From Synergistota bacterium (GTDB lineage: Bacteria > Synergistota > Synergistia > Synergistales > Aminobacteriaceae): DNA of 43,193 nucleotides. This document shows positions 15,396 through 24,000 of the stretch, piece by piece. The notes under the pieces were generated by a model that was not told where the DNA came from, did no database searches, and was given only the letters and a program-made list of their open reading frames with translations. Made by a program: the position numbers and the translations under genes. Position 1 is the first letter of the stretch; each line of letters opens with the position of its first letter. The stretch lies in contig JAKJGK010000007.1 of the NCBI GenBank assembly GCA_022704435.1, positions 1 through 43,193 on the forward strand, given 5' to 3'.

Positions 15396-16832
15396 TCACA
15401 GGACGGGTCCTTCGCCGGGCATCTTGCCGGGGTTGAGGATTCCCATAGGGTCGAACGCCCTCTTGATCCCCCGCATGATCTCGAGCTCCTCCGGTGACTT
15501 GGAGCGCAGGAAGATAGGCATCTTCACGTAGCCGACCCCGTGTTCGCCGCTCCCCGCCCCGCCCAGGCGCAGCGCCGCGGCTGTCAGGTCGTCGTAGTAC
15601 GCCTCGGCGCAATCGGTCCACTCCTCGGGGGTCATACCCTCCGGCTTGAACACGGTCGGGTGGAGGTTGCCGTCCGCGACGTGGCCCAGGATGGCGACGA
15701 CAATGCCGCGCTCCGACGCAGCCCTTCGTATCTCGCCCACCATCTCCGGGACGGCCGACAGGGGCACGACTATGTCGCCGCTGAGCGAGCAGTAGGGGTC
15801 GCGGGCCCTCATGGCCTCGGTGATGTTCTGGCGCAGGCCCCACACCGCGGCGGACTCGGTCCTGCTCTCCGCGACGAAGACCTCCGTCGCGCCGTTGTCG
15901 AGGCACAGGGTCCCCGCCCTCTCGCAGTCGTCGTCCAGTCGCTCCTCCGAGTCCCCCTCCAGCTGCACCAGCAGGTAGGCGTCCGTGCTGTCCTGGCAGG
16001 GGAGAGGCGCGTTGGCGTGGCTGGCGGCCATGTCGGCGGAGACCCTGTCGAGCAGCTCGCAGGAGACGACGGGGAGTCCGGCCCGGACGACCTTCGCCAC
16101 CGCCGCCACCGCCGAGTCGAGCTCCGCGAAGGCGGCCAGCAGGTTGATGGTCCTGCCCGGCAGGGGCTCGAGGTTGACCGTGACCCTGGTCACCACGCCC
16201 AGGGTCCCCTCGGATCCTATGACGAGGTGCATCAGGCTGTACCCCCAGGTCTCCTTGCGGATGCGCCCGCCGAGGTCCAGCACGCTCCCGGAGGGGAGCA
16301 CGACCTCCAGCCCCAGAATGTGGCGGCGCGTGCTGCCGTAGCGGATGACCCTGCCTCCCCCGGCGTTGGTCGCGACGTTCCCGGCTATGAAGCTGGTCTC
16401 CGTGCTCATCGGGTAGCCGGCGTACAGGAAGCCGCGAGCGGCCGCGGCCTTGCACAGGTCGTTGGTGACCACGCCGGGCTCGACCACCGCGACGCGGTTG
16501 ACCGGGTCTATCTCCAGTATTCGGTTCATCCTCTCCATCGAGAGGACTATTCCTCCGCGCAGGGGCACCGCCGCCCCAGCCAGCCCGCTGCCCGCCCCCC
16601 TGGGGGTGACGGGGACGCAGTGTCTCGTCGCTATCCTCATCACGGCGGACACGTGCTCGGTGGACTCCACCTTCACCACCGCCTCCGGCATCGAGGTGTA
16701 CATGATCCCGGCCTCGTCGGAGGCGTAGCTTTCGAGGGCGTCGGCGTCTTCTGCGACGACGTTCCCGGCCCCGACCGCCTCCCTCAGCTCCGCCAGGATT
16801 TCGGGCGTGATCCGGTTGAACCTCTCGCTCAT
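15396..16832 (-). CDS. glcD: FAD-linked D-lactate/glycolate-type dehydrogenase (GlcD family)
   Basis: 478 residues of the VAO flavoprotein family: FAD-binding domain about 40-215 (RGAGSGLAGAAVP, then FIAGNVATNAGG and GSEGTLGVVT) and C-terminal oxidase cap about 220-470. The metal/substrate motifs GHVADGNLHP and GSGEHGVGYVK are present. The ATG overlaps the etfA stop (ATGA). The genetic link to etfBA matches the LDH-EtfAB complexes of anaerobes, in which a 2-hydroxy acid is oxidised with electrons passed to the EtfAB flavins. The substrate could be lactate, glycolate or another 2-hydroxy acid. Confidence 0.92.
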   Translation of the reverse strand: MSERFNRITPEILAELREAVGAGNVVAEDADALESYASDEAGIMYTSMPEAVVKVESTEHVSAVMRIATRHCVPVTPRGAGSGLAGAAVPLRGGIVLSMERMNRILEIDPVNRVAVVEPGVVTNDLCKAAAARGFLYAGYPMSTETSFIAGNVATNAGGGRVIRYGSTRRHILGLEVVLPSGSVLDLGGRIRKETWGYSLMHLVIGSEGTLGVVTRVTVNLEPLPGRTINLLAAFAELDSAVAAVAKVVRAGLPVVSCELLDRVSADMAASHANAPLPCQDSTDAYLLVQLEGDSEERLDDDCERAGTLCLDNGATEVFVAESRTESAAVWGLRQNITEAMRARDPYCSLSGDIVVPLSAVPEMVGEIRRAASERGIVVAILGHVADGNLHPTVFKPEGMTPEEWTDCAEAYYDDLTAAALRLGGAGSGEHGVGYVKMPIFLRSKSPEELEIMRGIKRAFDPMGILNPGKMPGEGPVL

Positions 16833-17809
16833 GATCTCAGCCTCCCGATCAGGGCGGGGACGACCTCCAGCGCGTCGCCCACTATCCCGAGGTCAGCCAC
16901 GCGGAAGATGGCGGCCTCCGGGTCCGTGTTTATCGCTATCACCGTGTCGGAGGCCGACATCCCGGCCAGGTGCTGCACCGCCCCGGAGATCCCGCACGCG
17001 ATGTAGACCTTCGGCGTCACGGACTTGCCCGACAGCCCCACCTGCGACGAGTAGGGCGCCCAGTTCATGTCCACCGCCGCCCGCGACGCCCCGACGGAGC
17101 CGCCCAGCAGCGCGGCCAGCTCCTCCAGCATCGCGAAGTTGCGCGCGCCCTTCATGCCCCTGCCGCCGGAGACTATCACCTCCGCGTCCTGCAGAGGCGC
17201 GCCGACCTTCTTCTCCGGCAGGAACTCCAGCAGCCTCATGACCGAGGAGACGTCCGGGGTCTCCTCGACGATCCTCCCGGTGCGCGATCGGTCCTCGGGG
17301 AGCGGCCTCCTGGACCGCGGGCGGACGGTGCACATCTGGGGGCGGCCGAGCGGTGTCCTGATGTCCGCCATGACGTTCCCGCCTATGGCGGGGCGGGTCT
17401 GGAGCAGCAGGCGCTCGTCTGTCTCGATGGACAGTTCCGTGCAGTCCGCGGTCAGCCCCGTGTCCGCGTCGACGAAGAGCAGGGGCATCAGCGCGCGGCC
17501 GGTGGACGTGGCCGAGGCTATCAGTATCTCCGGCCTGTGCCTGCTCACCAGGTCCCCGAGGACCCTCGCGAAGCTGTCCGGCAGGAAGTCGGCCAGCTCC
17601 GGCGAGTCCACCACGTACACCTGGTCCGCACCGTGCGCCACAAGCCCCTCCGCCTGTCCTGCCACCCCGTGCCCCATAAGCACGGCAGAAAGCGGAGTCC
17701 CCAGGACGTCGGCCAGGTCCCGTCCCCAGGCCAGCAGTTCGTAGGAGACCTGGTGCACAAGGCCGCCGCGCACCTCCGAGAGAGTCCAGACGCCGCCCGA
17801 CTCGATCAT
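16829..17809 (-). CDS. etfA: Electron transfer flavoprotein alpha subunit
   Basis: 326 residues. The C-terminal FAD-binding domain is clear: GGRGMKGARNFAMLEELAAL, then VGASRAAVD, SSQVGLSGKSVTPKVYIACG and ISGAVQHLAGM, ending INTDPEAAIFRVADLGIVGD. No N-terminal ferredoxin extension is present, unlike the LctC subunit I recall from Acetobacterium. The start at 17809 overlaps the etfB stop (ATGA). It forms a heterodimer with EtfB and serves the GlcD-type dehydrogenase downstream. Confidence 0.94.
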   Translation of the reverse strand: MIESGGVWTLSEVRGGLVHQVSYELLAWGRDLADVLGTPLSAVLMGHGVAGQAEGLVAHGADQVYVVDSPELADFLPDSFARVLGDLVSRHRPEILIASATSTGRALMPLLFVDADTGLTADCTELSIETDERLLLQTRPAIGGNVMADIRTPLGRPQMCTVRPRSRRPLPEDRSRTGRIVEETPDVSSVMRLLEFLPEKKVGAPLQDAEVIVSGGRGMKGARNFAMLEELAALLGGSVGASRAAVDMNWAPYSSQVGLSGKSVTPKVYIACGISGAVQHLAGMSASDTVIAINTDPEAAIFRVADLGIVGDALEVVPALIGRLRS

Positions 17810-18618
17810 GCCCGTTCGCCCCCTCTCGCGATCCCGCGGCTCTCCAGCACCCCCAGGATCTCGTCCAGCGCCGCGTCCAGGCCGTCCTTCGCCGACAATA
17901 CCCTGCCCTTTCGGACGACGTGCGGGTAGGAGACCCTGACCACCCTGGTCGGGGAGCCCGCCAGACCCAGCCTGTCGTCGGAGATGTCCAGCTCCGCGGC
18001 CCCGACGACAGGGATCTCCGCCCTCCGCGCCCTCATCCTGCCTCCCAGAGTGCACAGCCGAGGGACGTTGATCTCCTTCACCACCGACAGCATCGCCGGC
18101 AGGGGGGCCTCCACCCGCTCGTGCCCCCCCTCCACCGCGCGACGGACGACTATCCTGCCGTCGCCGACCGACTCCACGGCGCTGACGAAGGCGAGGGGCG
18201 ACATGCCCAGGATGCGCCCGACGGCCGGGCCGACCTGGCCGGTCTCTCCGTCCGTGGCTCGCTCGCCCGACAGCACCAGGTCGAACGCCCCCTCGCGGCG
18301 CAGCCCGGAGGCCAGCGTCCTGGCGGTGGCCAGCGTGTCCGACCCGGCGAACTTCGCGTCCGACAGCAGCACCCCCCGGTCGCACCCCATCGCCAGTGCC
18401 GACCTCAAGGCCTTCGCCGCCCGGGGCGGCCCCATCGAGAGCGCCACAATCTCGCTGGCGCCGAATCGCTCCCTCAGGCGGACCGCCTCCTCCACCGCGT
18501 GGAGGTCGAGCGGGTTCAGCTCCGCCTCGACCCCCTCCCGTATCATGGTCCCGGTCGCGTCGTCTATCCTGACGTCCTCCGTGGCGGGGACCTGCTTGAC
18601 AAGAACAGCCACTCGCAC
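17806..18618 (-). CDS. etfB: Electron transfer flavoprotein beta subunit
   Basis: 270 residues with the ETF-beta opening VRVAVLVKQVPATEDVRI, LNPLDLHAVEEAVRL, and the signature VSAVE...LPAMLSVVKEINVPR. The GERATDGETGQVGP segment corresponds to the nucleotide-binding loop. The start is GTG 18618, fixed by GGGAGGTG 6 nt upstream; the ATG 33 nt further up lacks a ribosome-binding site. It is the first gene of etfB-etfA-glcD. Whether the ETF bifurcates electrons cannot be decided here. Confidence 0.93.
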   Translation of the reverse strand: MRVAVLVKQVPATEDVRIDDATGTMIREGVEAELNPLDLHAVEEAVRLRERFGASEIVALSMGPPRAAKALRSALAMGCDRGVLLSDAKFAGSDTLATARTLASGLRREGAFDLVLSGERATDGETGQVGPAVGRILGMSPLAFVSAVESVGDGRIVVRRAVEGGHERVEAPLPAMLSVVKEINVPRLCTLGGRMRARRAEIPVVGAAELDISDDRLGLAGSPTRVVRVSYPHVVRKGRVLSAKDGLDAALDEILGVLESRGIARGGERA

Positions 18619-18664
18619 CGCGCGCACCTCCCGAAATAGTTGGGGACGCACACTATGATAGCCT

Positions 18665-18693
18665 CTGCGGCGGGCAAAGCAACCCCGCCGCAG
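18665..18693 (-). terminator. Hairpin between the exported hydrolase gene and etfB
   Basis: A perfect 10-bp stem, CTGCGGCGGG (18665-18674) with CCCGCCGCAG (18684-18693) and a 9-nt loop, lies 25 nt after the hydrolase stop. It lacks a clear T-tract, so termination may be partial, allowing readthrough into etfB. Confidence 0.45.
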
Positions 18694-18717
18694 CCCGTCG
18701 GGACGCTCCCGGCGCTT

Positions 18718-20025
18718 CTACCTGAACTGCTCGTCCAGCCAGTCGAGCGCCACGGCCCACGACAGCGGCATGTTGTCGAGCTGGCAGTGCAGGTTCGCGC
18801 CGCTCTCCTCGTGGAAGATATATATGGAGGCCGCCGGGGCCAGCTCTCCGAAGCGCCTGGCCTGGGAGACGGGTATGGCCCCCTCGGACTCGCTTACCAT
18901 CCCCAGGGCGGGCATCGACAGCGAGCGGAGCTGGTCGGCGGTCAGACTGTACTCCCTGAATCCCTCTATGGCCGCCCTGACCGACGGATGCCCGTAGCGC
19001 ACGCACAGGTTCAGCAGCGAGGTCCGGAACTTGGCGGGCATCTGCTCGTCGCTCATGCCGCGGATCTCGTCCGCGGTCAGGTCCTCGGCCTGGAACATGG
19101 CCATCACCTGGGGCCCCAGCACGCCGGAGAAGTACTCGTACATGTCTATGACCGGGGAGTTCGCTATCACTGCCCCCAGCCTGTCGTCCCTCGCGGCTCC
19201 GGACAGGACGAAGTACCCGCCCAGGCTGGCCCCGTACAGGCCCACCTTGGCCGGGTGGACCTCCGGCCGGGCCAGGACGAAGTCCATCACCGCCCTGATC
19301 GTCGGCCCAAGATCCGGCACGAAGGTGGAGGAGGGGTGGAAGCGCCGCTTGCCCGCCTGGCCGGGCCCCTCGAACAGCAGCACGTTGTAGCCGCGCTCGA
19401 GCGCCGCCCTCCCGACCGCGAAGTACATCTCCTCCGCGGTGCCGTCGAAGCCGCTCTGGGCCACGAGGGTCTTTCGCCTGCTCGTCCCCTTGGCCGGGGA
19501 GATGAAGTACCCCGGCAGGAAGTCGTCGTCGCCGAAGGGTATCGTCACGCTCTCGGTCTTCCACGTCGAAAGCTGCATCCCCCTCAGGAACAGGTCCCGG
19601 CACTTCATGCCCAGCTCCGCGGTCTCCGGCGCGACGGAGTCGCCGTAGTACTCCGCCGCCCTGTAGTAGGACGAGGCCCGCATGAAGCTCTCCATCGCGC
19701 TCGCCTTGTGACCCCGTTCGAGCCTGGCCTCCCCGTCCGCCTCCATGCGCCTTGCGAGAGCCGCGAAGGCCGCCGTCCACGAGGCCGGGTCCCCGTCCTT
19801 TATCCCCTTCGCCGCGGTCAGTATCTCTCCGACCGCGCCTCCCCCGGCGGCGTCCGCGCCGAGGCTCCTGACGAGCTGGAAGTCCATCTCCGTGTCCTTG
19901 AACCAGGACAGGTTCACGCTGCCCCGGGACAGCATCTGCTCCGTCGTCTGGGCGCACGCGCGGCCGCGCGGGCAGAGAGCGACGCACAGCAGAGCCAGTG
20001 CCAGCACAAGTATTCCCCTCAACAT
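18718..20025 (-). CDS. Exported alpha/beta-hydrolase family protein
   Basis: 435 residues. A signal peptide (residues 1 to about 25, ending CAQ) leads into a helical region (40-150), then an alpha/beta-hydrolase fold. The nucleophile elbow is GLYGASLGGYF with the Ser in GASLGG, the oxyanion/strand region is LVAQSGFDGTAEEM with LLFEGPGQ, and the likely catalytic His is in GANLHCQLDN near the C-terminus. It resembles the FrsA/dihydropseudooxynicotine-hydrolase-like group of serine hydrolases. The start has GGAGGTG 6 nt upstream. It lies 22 nt downstream of nudC, so they form an operon. The substrate is unknown. Confidence 0.85.
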   Translation of the reverse strand: MLRGILVLALALLCVALCPRGRACAQTTEQMLSRGSVNLSWFKDTEMDFQLVRSLGADAAGGGAVGEILTAAKGIKDGDPASWTAAFAALARRMEADGEARLERGHKASAMESFMRASSYYRAAEYYGDSVAPETAELGMKCRDLFLRGMQLSTWKTESVTIPFGDDDFLPGYFISPAKGTSRRKTLVAQSGFDGTAEEMYFAVGRAALERGYNVLLFEGPGQAGKRRFHPSSTFVPDLGPTIRAVMDFVLARPEVHPAKVGLYGASLGGYFVLSGAARDDRLGAVIANSPVIDMYEYFSGVLGPQVMAMFQAEDLTADEIRGMSDEQMPAKFRTSLLNLCVRYGHPSVRAAIEGFREYSLTADQLRSLSMPALGMVSESEGAIPVSQARRFGELAPAASIYIFHEESGANLHCQLDNMPLSWAVALDWLDEQFR

Positions 20026-20047
20026 TCAAAGCACCTCCGATTCTTCG

Positions 20048-20833
20048 TCATGACAGGGCCCCCGACAGCCAGTGGTCGATCAGCCTGCGCGAGATGCTTA
20101 TCGAGGGCGGGATCTCCGGCATATCCTCCGGCGTGAACCACCCAGCGTCCCCGATCTCGACCCCGTCCGGCATCAACTCCCCCTCGGCCCATCGCGCGGT
20201 GAAGCCCAGCATCAGCGAGTGAGGGAAGGGCCAGGGCTGGCTGCCGAAGTACCTGATGTCCCTCACCCTGATCCCCACCTCCTCGAACAGCTCGCGCTCC
20301 ACGGCCTCCTCAAGGCTCTCTCCAGGCTCCACGAATCCGGCCAGCACGCTGTACCTGCCGCTGGGGAATCGCGTCCCGTGCGCCAGCAGCAGCTTCCCGT
20401 CGCGCACCACCGCGACAATCACCGCCGGGCTCAGCACCGGGTAGGACACGTAGTCGCACTCCGGGCAGCCGTACGCTCTCCCCTCGTCGGCAGGGATCAT
20501 CCTGGCGGCGCAGCGCGGGCAGAAGCGGCAGTTGCGCCTCCAGTCCATCATCTGGAAGGCCGTCCCCGCCGCCTGGAAGAGCGCCTCGCCCCCCAGCCCC
20601 CATATCTCCCTGAGGCCGACCGGCTCGCACCCGGCCGGCGCCTGCTCGTCGCCGGGGATCTCGCCCCAGGCGAACCCGCCTCTGCCGGGGGAGAGCACCC
20701 CCTGGAACGCCAGGTCCGCCCCCGTCGACGCGACATCCTCGTCCGTCGGCAGCACGAGCGGCGACCTGGACTTGACCAGGACGAGGTCGTTCTGGAAGAG
20801 CAGCCACCTCCTGGCCGGCGTATCCTCGATCAA
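20048..20833 (-). CDS. nudC: NADH pyrophosphatase (NAD+ diphosphatase / RNA NAD-decapping), NudC
   Basis: 261 residues. The Zn ribbon is CRFCPRC and YGCPEC. The Nudix box GFVEPGESLEEAVERELFEE is complete, and the NudC-specific SQPWPFP motif follows it. It hydrolyses NAD(H) and can remove NAD caps from RNA. The start is taken as TTG 20833, because AGAGGAG lies 8 nt upstream and the product begins LIEDTPARRWLLF. An in-frame start at 20884 would add 17 low-complexity residues without a ribosome-binding site. It is divergent from the giant gene at 21078. Confidence 0.93.
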   Translation of the reverse strand: MIEDTPARRWLLFQNDLVLVKSRSPLVLPTDEDVASTGADLAFQGVLSPGRGGFAWGEIPGDEQAPAGCEPVGLREIWGLGGEALFQAAGTAFQMMDWRRNCRFCPRCAARMIPADEGRAYGCPECDYVSYPVLSPAVIVAVVRDGKLLLAHGTRFPSGRYSVLAGFVEPGESLEEAVERELFEEVGIRVRDIRYFGSQPWPFPHSLMLGFTARWAEGELMPDGVEIGDAGWFTPEDMPEIPPSISISRRLIDHWLSGALS

Positions 20834-20948
20834 TCGATCATCTCCTCTCGCGGCGCGACCGCCGCCGCGCGAAAATTCTAGCACACGCGGCGGAGGGGGA
20901 CAACTTCAGGGCCGAATCGGCGCGGTCGCCCTGGACGAGGAAAAGGTG

Positions 20949-20954
20949 TATAAT
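20949..20954 (+). promoter_or_regulatory. -10 element for the giant secreted-protein gene
   Basis: TATAAT lies 124 bp before the start codon in the divergent nudC/giant-gene gap (20834-21077). No good -35 box is present at 16-18 bp, so it may need an activator. The ~120-nt leader contains a short GGTCCGGGACC-type hairpin at about 20994 and nothing else recognisable. The ribosome-binding site AAGGAGGGTGA is excellent. Confidence 0.45.
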
Positions 20955-21077
20955 TCCCAATAGACGCACCTGATCGCGAATGTTTCCTCAGGTCCGGGAC
21001 CCCGAGGGCGGCGGGTTGCGCTGCGAGGTGGCGGTTCGGGCGGTCGTGCCATTCAGTCTGAAGGAGGGTGAAAGTCC

Positions 21078-24000
21078 ATGAGGTCTTGCAGGTTTGCGCG
21101 CGCTCGGGGCCTGTCGTCGGCCATTTTCGTGCTTCTCTTCCTGGCTCTTCTGTCCGCGCCGCCGGGGTTGGGGGCGGAGGAGCGCAAAGCGCCCGGGGTG
21201 GTCACCGTTGTCGTCTCCGAAGCGGACGGCGCTCCCCTGAAGGGCGTGGTAGTGACGCTCGGGGGGAGGTACGCCACCACGGGAGCGGACAGCTCGGCCC
21301 TCTTCGACGGAGTGCCGGCGGGGGAGTACCGCCTCGTCGTCGAGCACCCGGAGTACAACGCCCTTCGCGGCAGGGTGAATCTGCCGGAGGGCGCGAGGAA
21401 GCCGACCCAGGTGAAGCTGGAGAGGGTCCTCTGGTGCAGGCTGGCCGGCAGGGTGCTGCTGGAGGAGAGCGACTCGGCCGCGGCCGGGGCGCACGTCTCC
21501 CTCGCGCCCAAGAAGGTCAGGGCGGCGACGCAGGGCCCCGTCTCCTTCATAACGGCCTGGGACGGCGGCTTCGTCGTTCCCGCCCTGCCCGCGGGCGTCT
21601 ACACGGTGGACATCGTCCATCCCGGCTGCGAGCCGGGGCGTTTCGAGATCACCGTGACCCCCGACATGCCGGACATGCTGTGGCATCTCTCCCCGGTCTC
21701 GGAGGAGGCCCGCCTGTCCGTGACCGTGCGCGGCAGCGGCGGCGAGGCCGTGGCGGGCGCCCGTCTTGTCCTGGCCGAGGCGTGGCCCGACGGATTCATA
21801 GGCGAGGCGGTGACCGACGGCGCGGGTGCGGCCGCCTTCGAGGGTCTGAGTGTCGGCAGGCTGAACCGCGCCAGAAGCCCGGACAGCCCCATGATCATAA
21901 CGAGGAGCGCCGTCACGTTGAGGGCGGAGGCCGACGGATACGAGCCGATGATGGTGCCCGTCTCGCTCGGGCGCGCGGCGAGTGCCGAGGTGACGCTCAA
22001 CTCCGCCGAGCCGATGGAGGGGGAAGAGGGCAACATCTCATTCTCCTCGGCTCGGCAGGTGCGCACCGGGGCGCAGATTCGCTTCACGCTGGATAACGCC
22101 GGCGAGAACAGGTTCTTCCGCTTCCGCCTGCCGCACCCCGCGTGGGTGAAGGTGGAGTTCGGCAGGGGGGAGAATCCCGTCTGGATGCGCCTGCTGCTGC
22201 ACCGCTCGGACGGGACGCAGCTCGCGGACTGGGGCCTCTCCGCTGTGAACTCCGTCTTCGACGCAGGGGCGCTCCCGGCGGGCGACTATGTGCTTCAGGC
22301 CAGGGAGTGGAACGACAACGCGGCCGCCCCATCGCCCTCCACCTTCGCGGTGCGGTGCGACTGGGCCCCCGACCCGCACTCGCCGAACTCGGACCTGTCG
22401 TCCGCGAGGCCCCTCCAGACAGGGTCGGAGGTCTGCGGCTACATAATGCCCGCAGGGGACGGCAACTGCTTCCGCTTCGAGGTGAAGCGCCCCTCGGAGG
22501 CGAGGCTGACGCTTCGGCGGCCTGGCGACATCTGGATAAGAGCCCGGCTCTATCGCTCCGACGGATCCGAGGTCGCGGACCTCGGCTGCTCCGGCGAGAC
22601 GGCCGAGGGGGTGTACAGGCTGGACCCGGGCTCGTACACCGTGGACGTGAGGGAGTGGAACAACAATGCCGCGAGCCTGTCGCCGTTCCGCATGCGGCTG
22701 GAGGAGGCGGCGGACGACGGGATGGACGATGCCGACCAGTCCCCCGGTTCGGTTCGGACTTTCAGGCCTCTGCCCCTCGGCGCCATCAGGGGGGGCACGG
22801 TCTTCCCCGCAGGGGACAGGGACTGGTACCAGGTCACACTGCCGAGCGCGGGGGTCCTGAGCGCCTTTCTGCTTCGCTCCCCGTCCGTGTGGAACAGGCT
22901 CGAGCTGTTCGACACGAGGGGGAATATGCTGGCGGACTGCGGAGCCAGCGGTGAGAGGGGGGATCTCTCCTGGCACGCCCCCGGCCCGACGACGGTGCTG
23001 CTGAGGGCCCGGGAGTGGAACGACAACGCGCGGGACATGTCCCCCTATGTCGTCGGGGCGTACTTCCAGCCGTGCGACCAGGGCGACTCCGCGGGCAGGA
23101 ACGACGCGCCGGAGACGGCTACTCCGCTGGAGCTCAACGAGTGGGTCCGCGGCAACGTGCTGCCTGCTGGCGACAACGACTGGTTCCGGCTGGACGTCGA
23201 CTTCCCCGGAGTCCTGAGGGTGGAGGGGACGACCCCGCCCGACATCTGGACCAGGCTGTCCCTTCACGACGCCCGGGCGGAGCAGCTCGGGGACGTCGGC
23301 CTGTCGACCCCGTCCGGCAATTTCGCGTGGGAGTCGTTTGTGCTCCCCGGCTCGTACTTCCTGCGCTTCCGGGAGTGGAACGACAATGCGGCGAGCGCGG
23401 GCGACTACAGCCTCAGGGCCGTGCTGGAGCGGGCCGAGCCGGCGGAGAGCGTGCCGCTCGCCGCGGACGGGGCGCGAACCCTGTCGCCCGGCGTTGCGGC
23501 CTCATTCTTCATAGATCAGGCGAGGGACAGGGACGTGTTCATGTTCGACGTCCCGAGGGAGGGCCCGTTCTGGCTGAAGATCGCCAGGCCCGCGGACATC
23601 TGGCTGAGGGCGAATCTGTTCGACGACAGGACAGGGGAGCAGGTCAGGGACATCGGCATCTCCGGGACGCACTGCGACGAGAGGATCGAAGCGGCGGGCC
23701 CCTCCCGCTACAGGCTGGAGCTGAAGGAGTGGAACGACAACGGATCCTCCCGGCTGCCGGGGCTGGTCCAGGTGCGGTTCGACGAGGCGTCTTTGACGGC
23801 GGCGAGGATCAGGGCGGCGGCCGACGCGGTCACGCCGACCCTCGTCACGTTCAGGCTTGAGGATTGGGGGGGCGCCCCGGTGGGCGCGGTCGGCAGGGTC
23901 GAGGTGGACGCCACCGGCGACGGCAGCATCGACTTCACCTTCCCGCCCGGCCAGGCGGCGACCTGGCGCTACCCGGCGGAGGGGCTGTACAGGGCGACCG

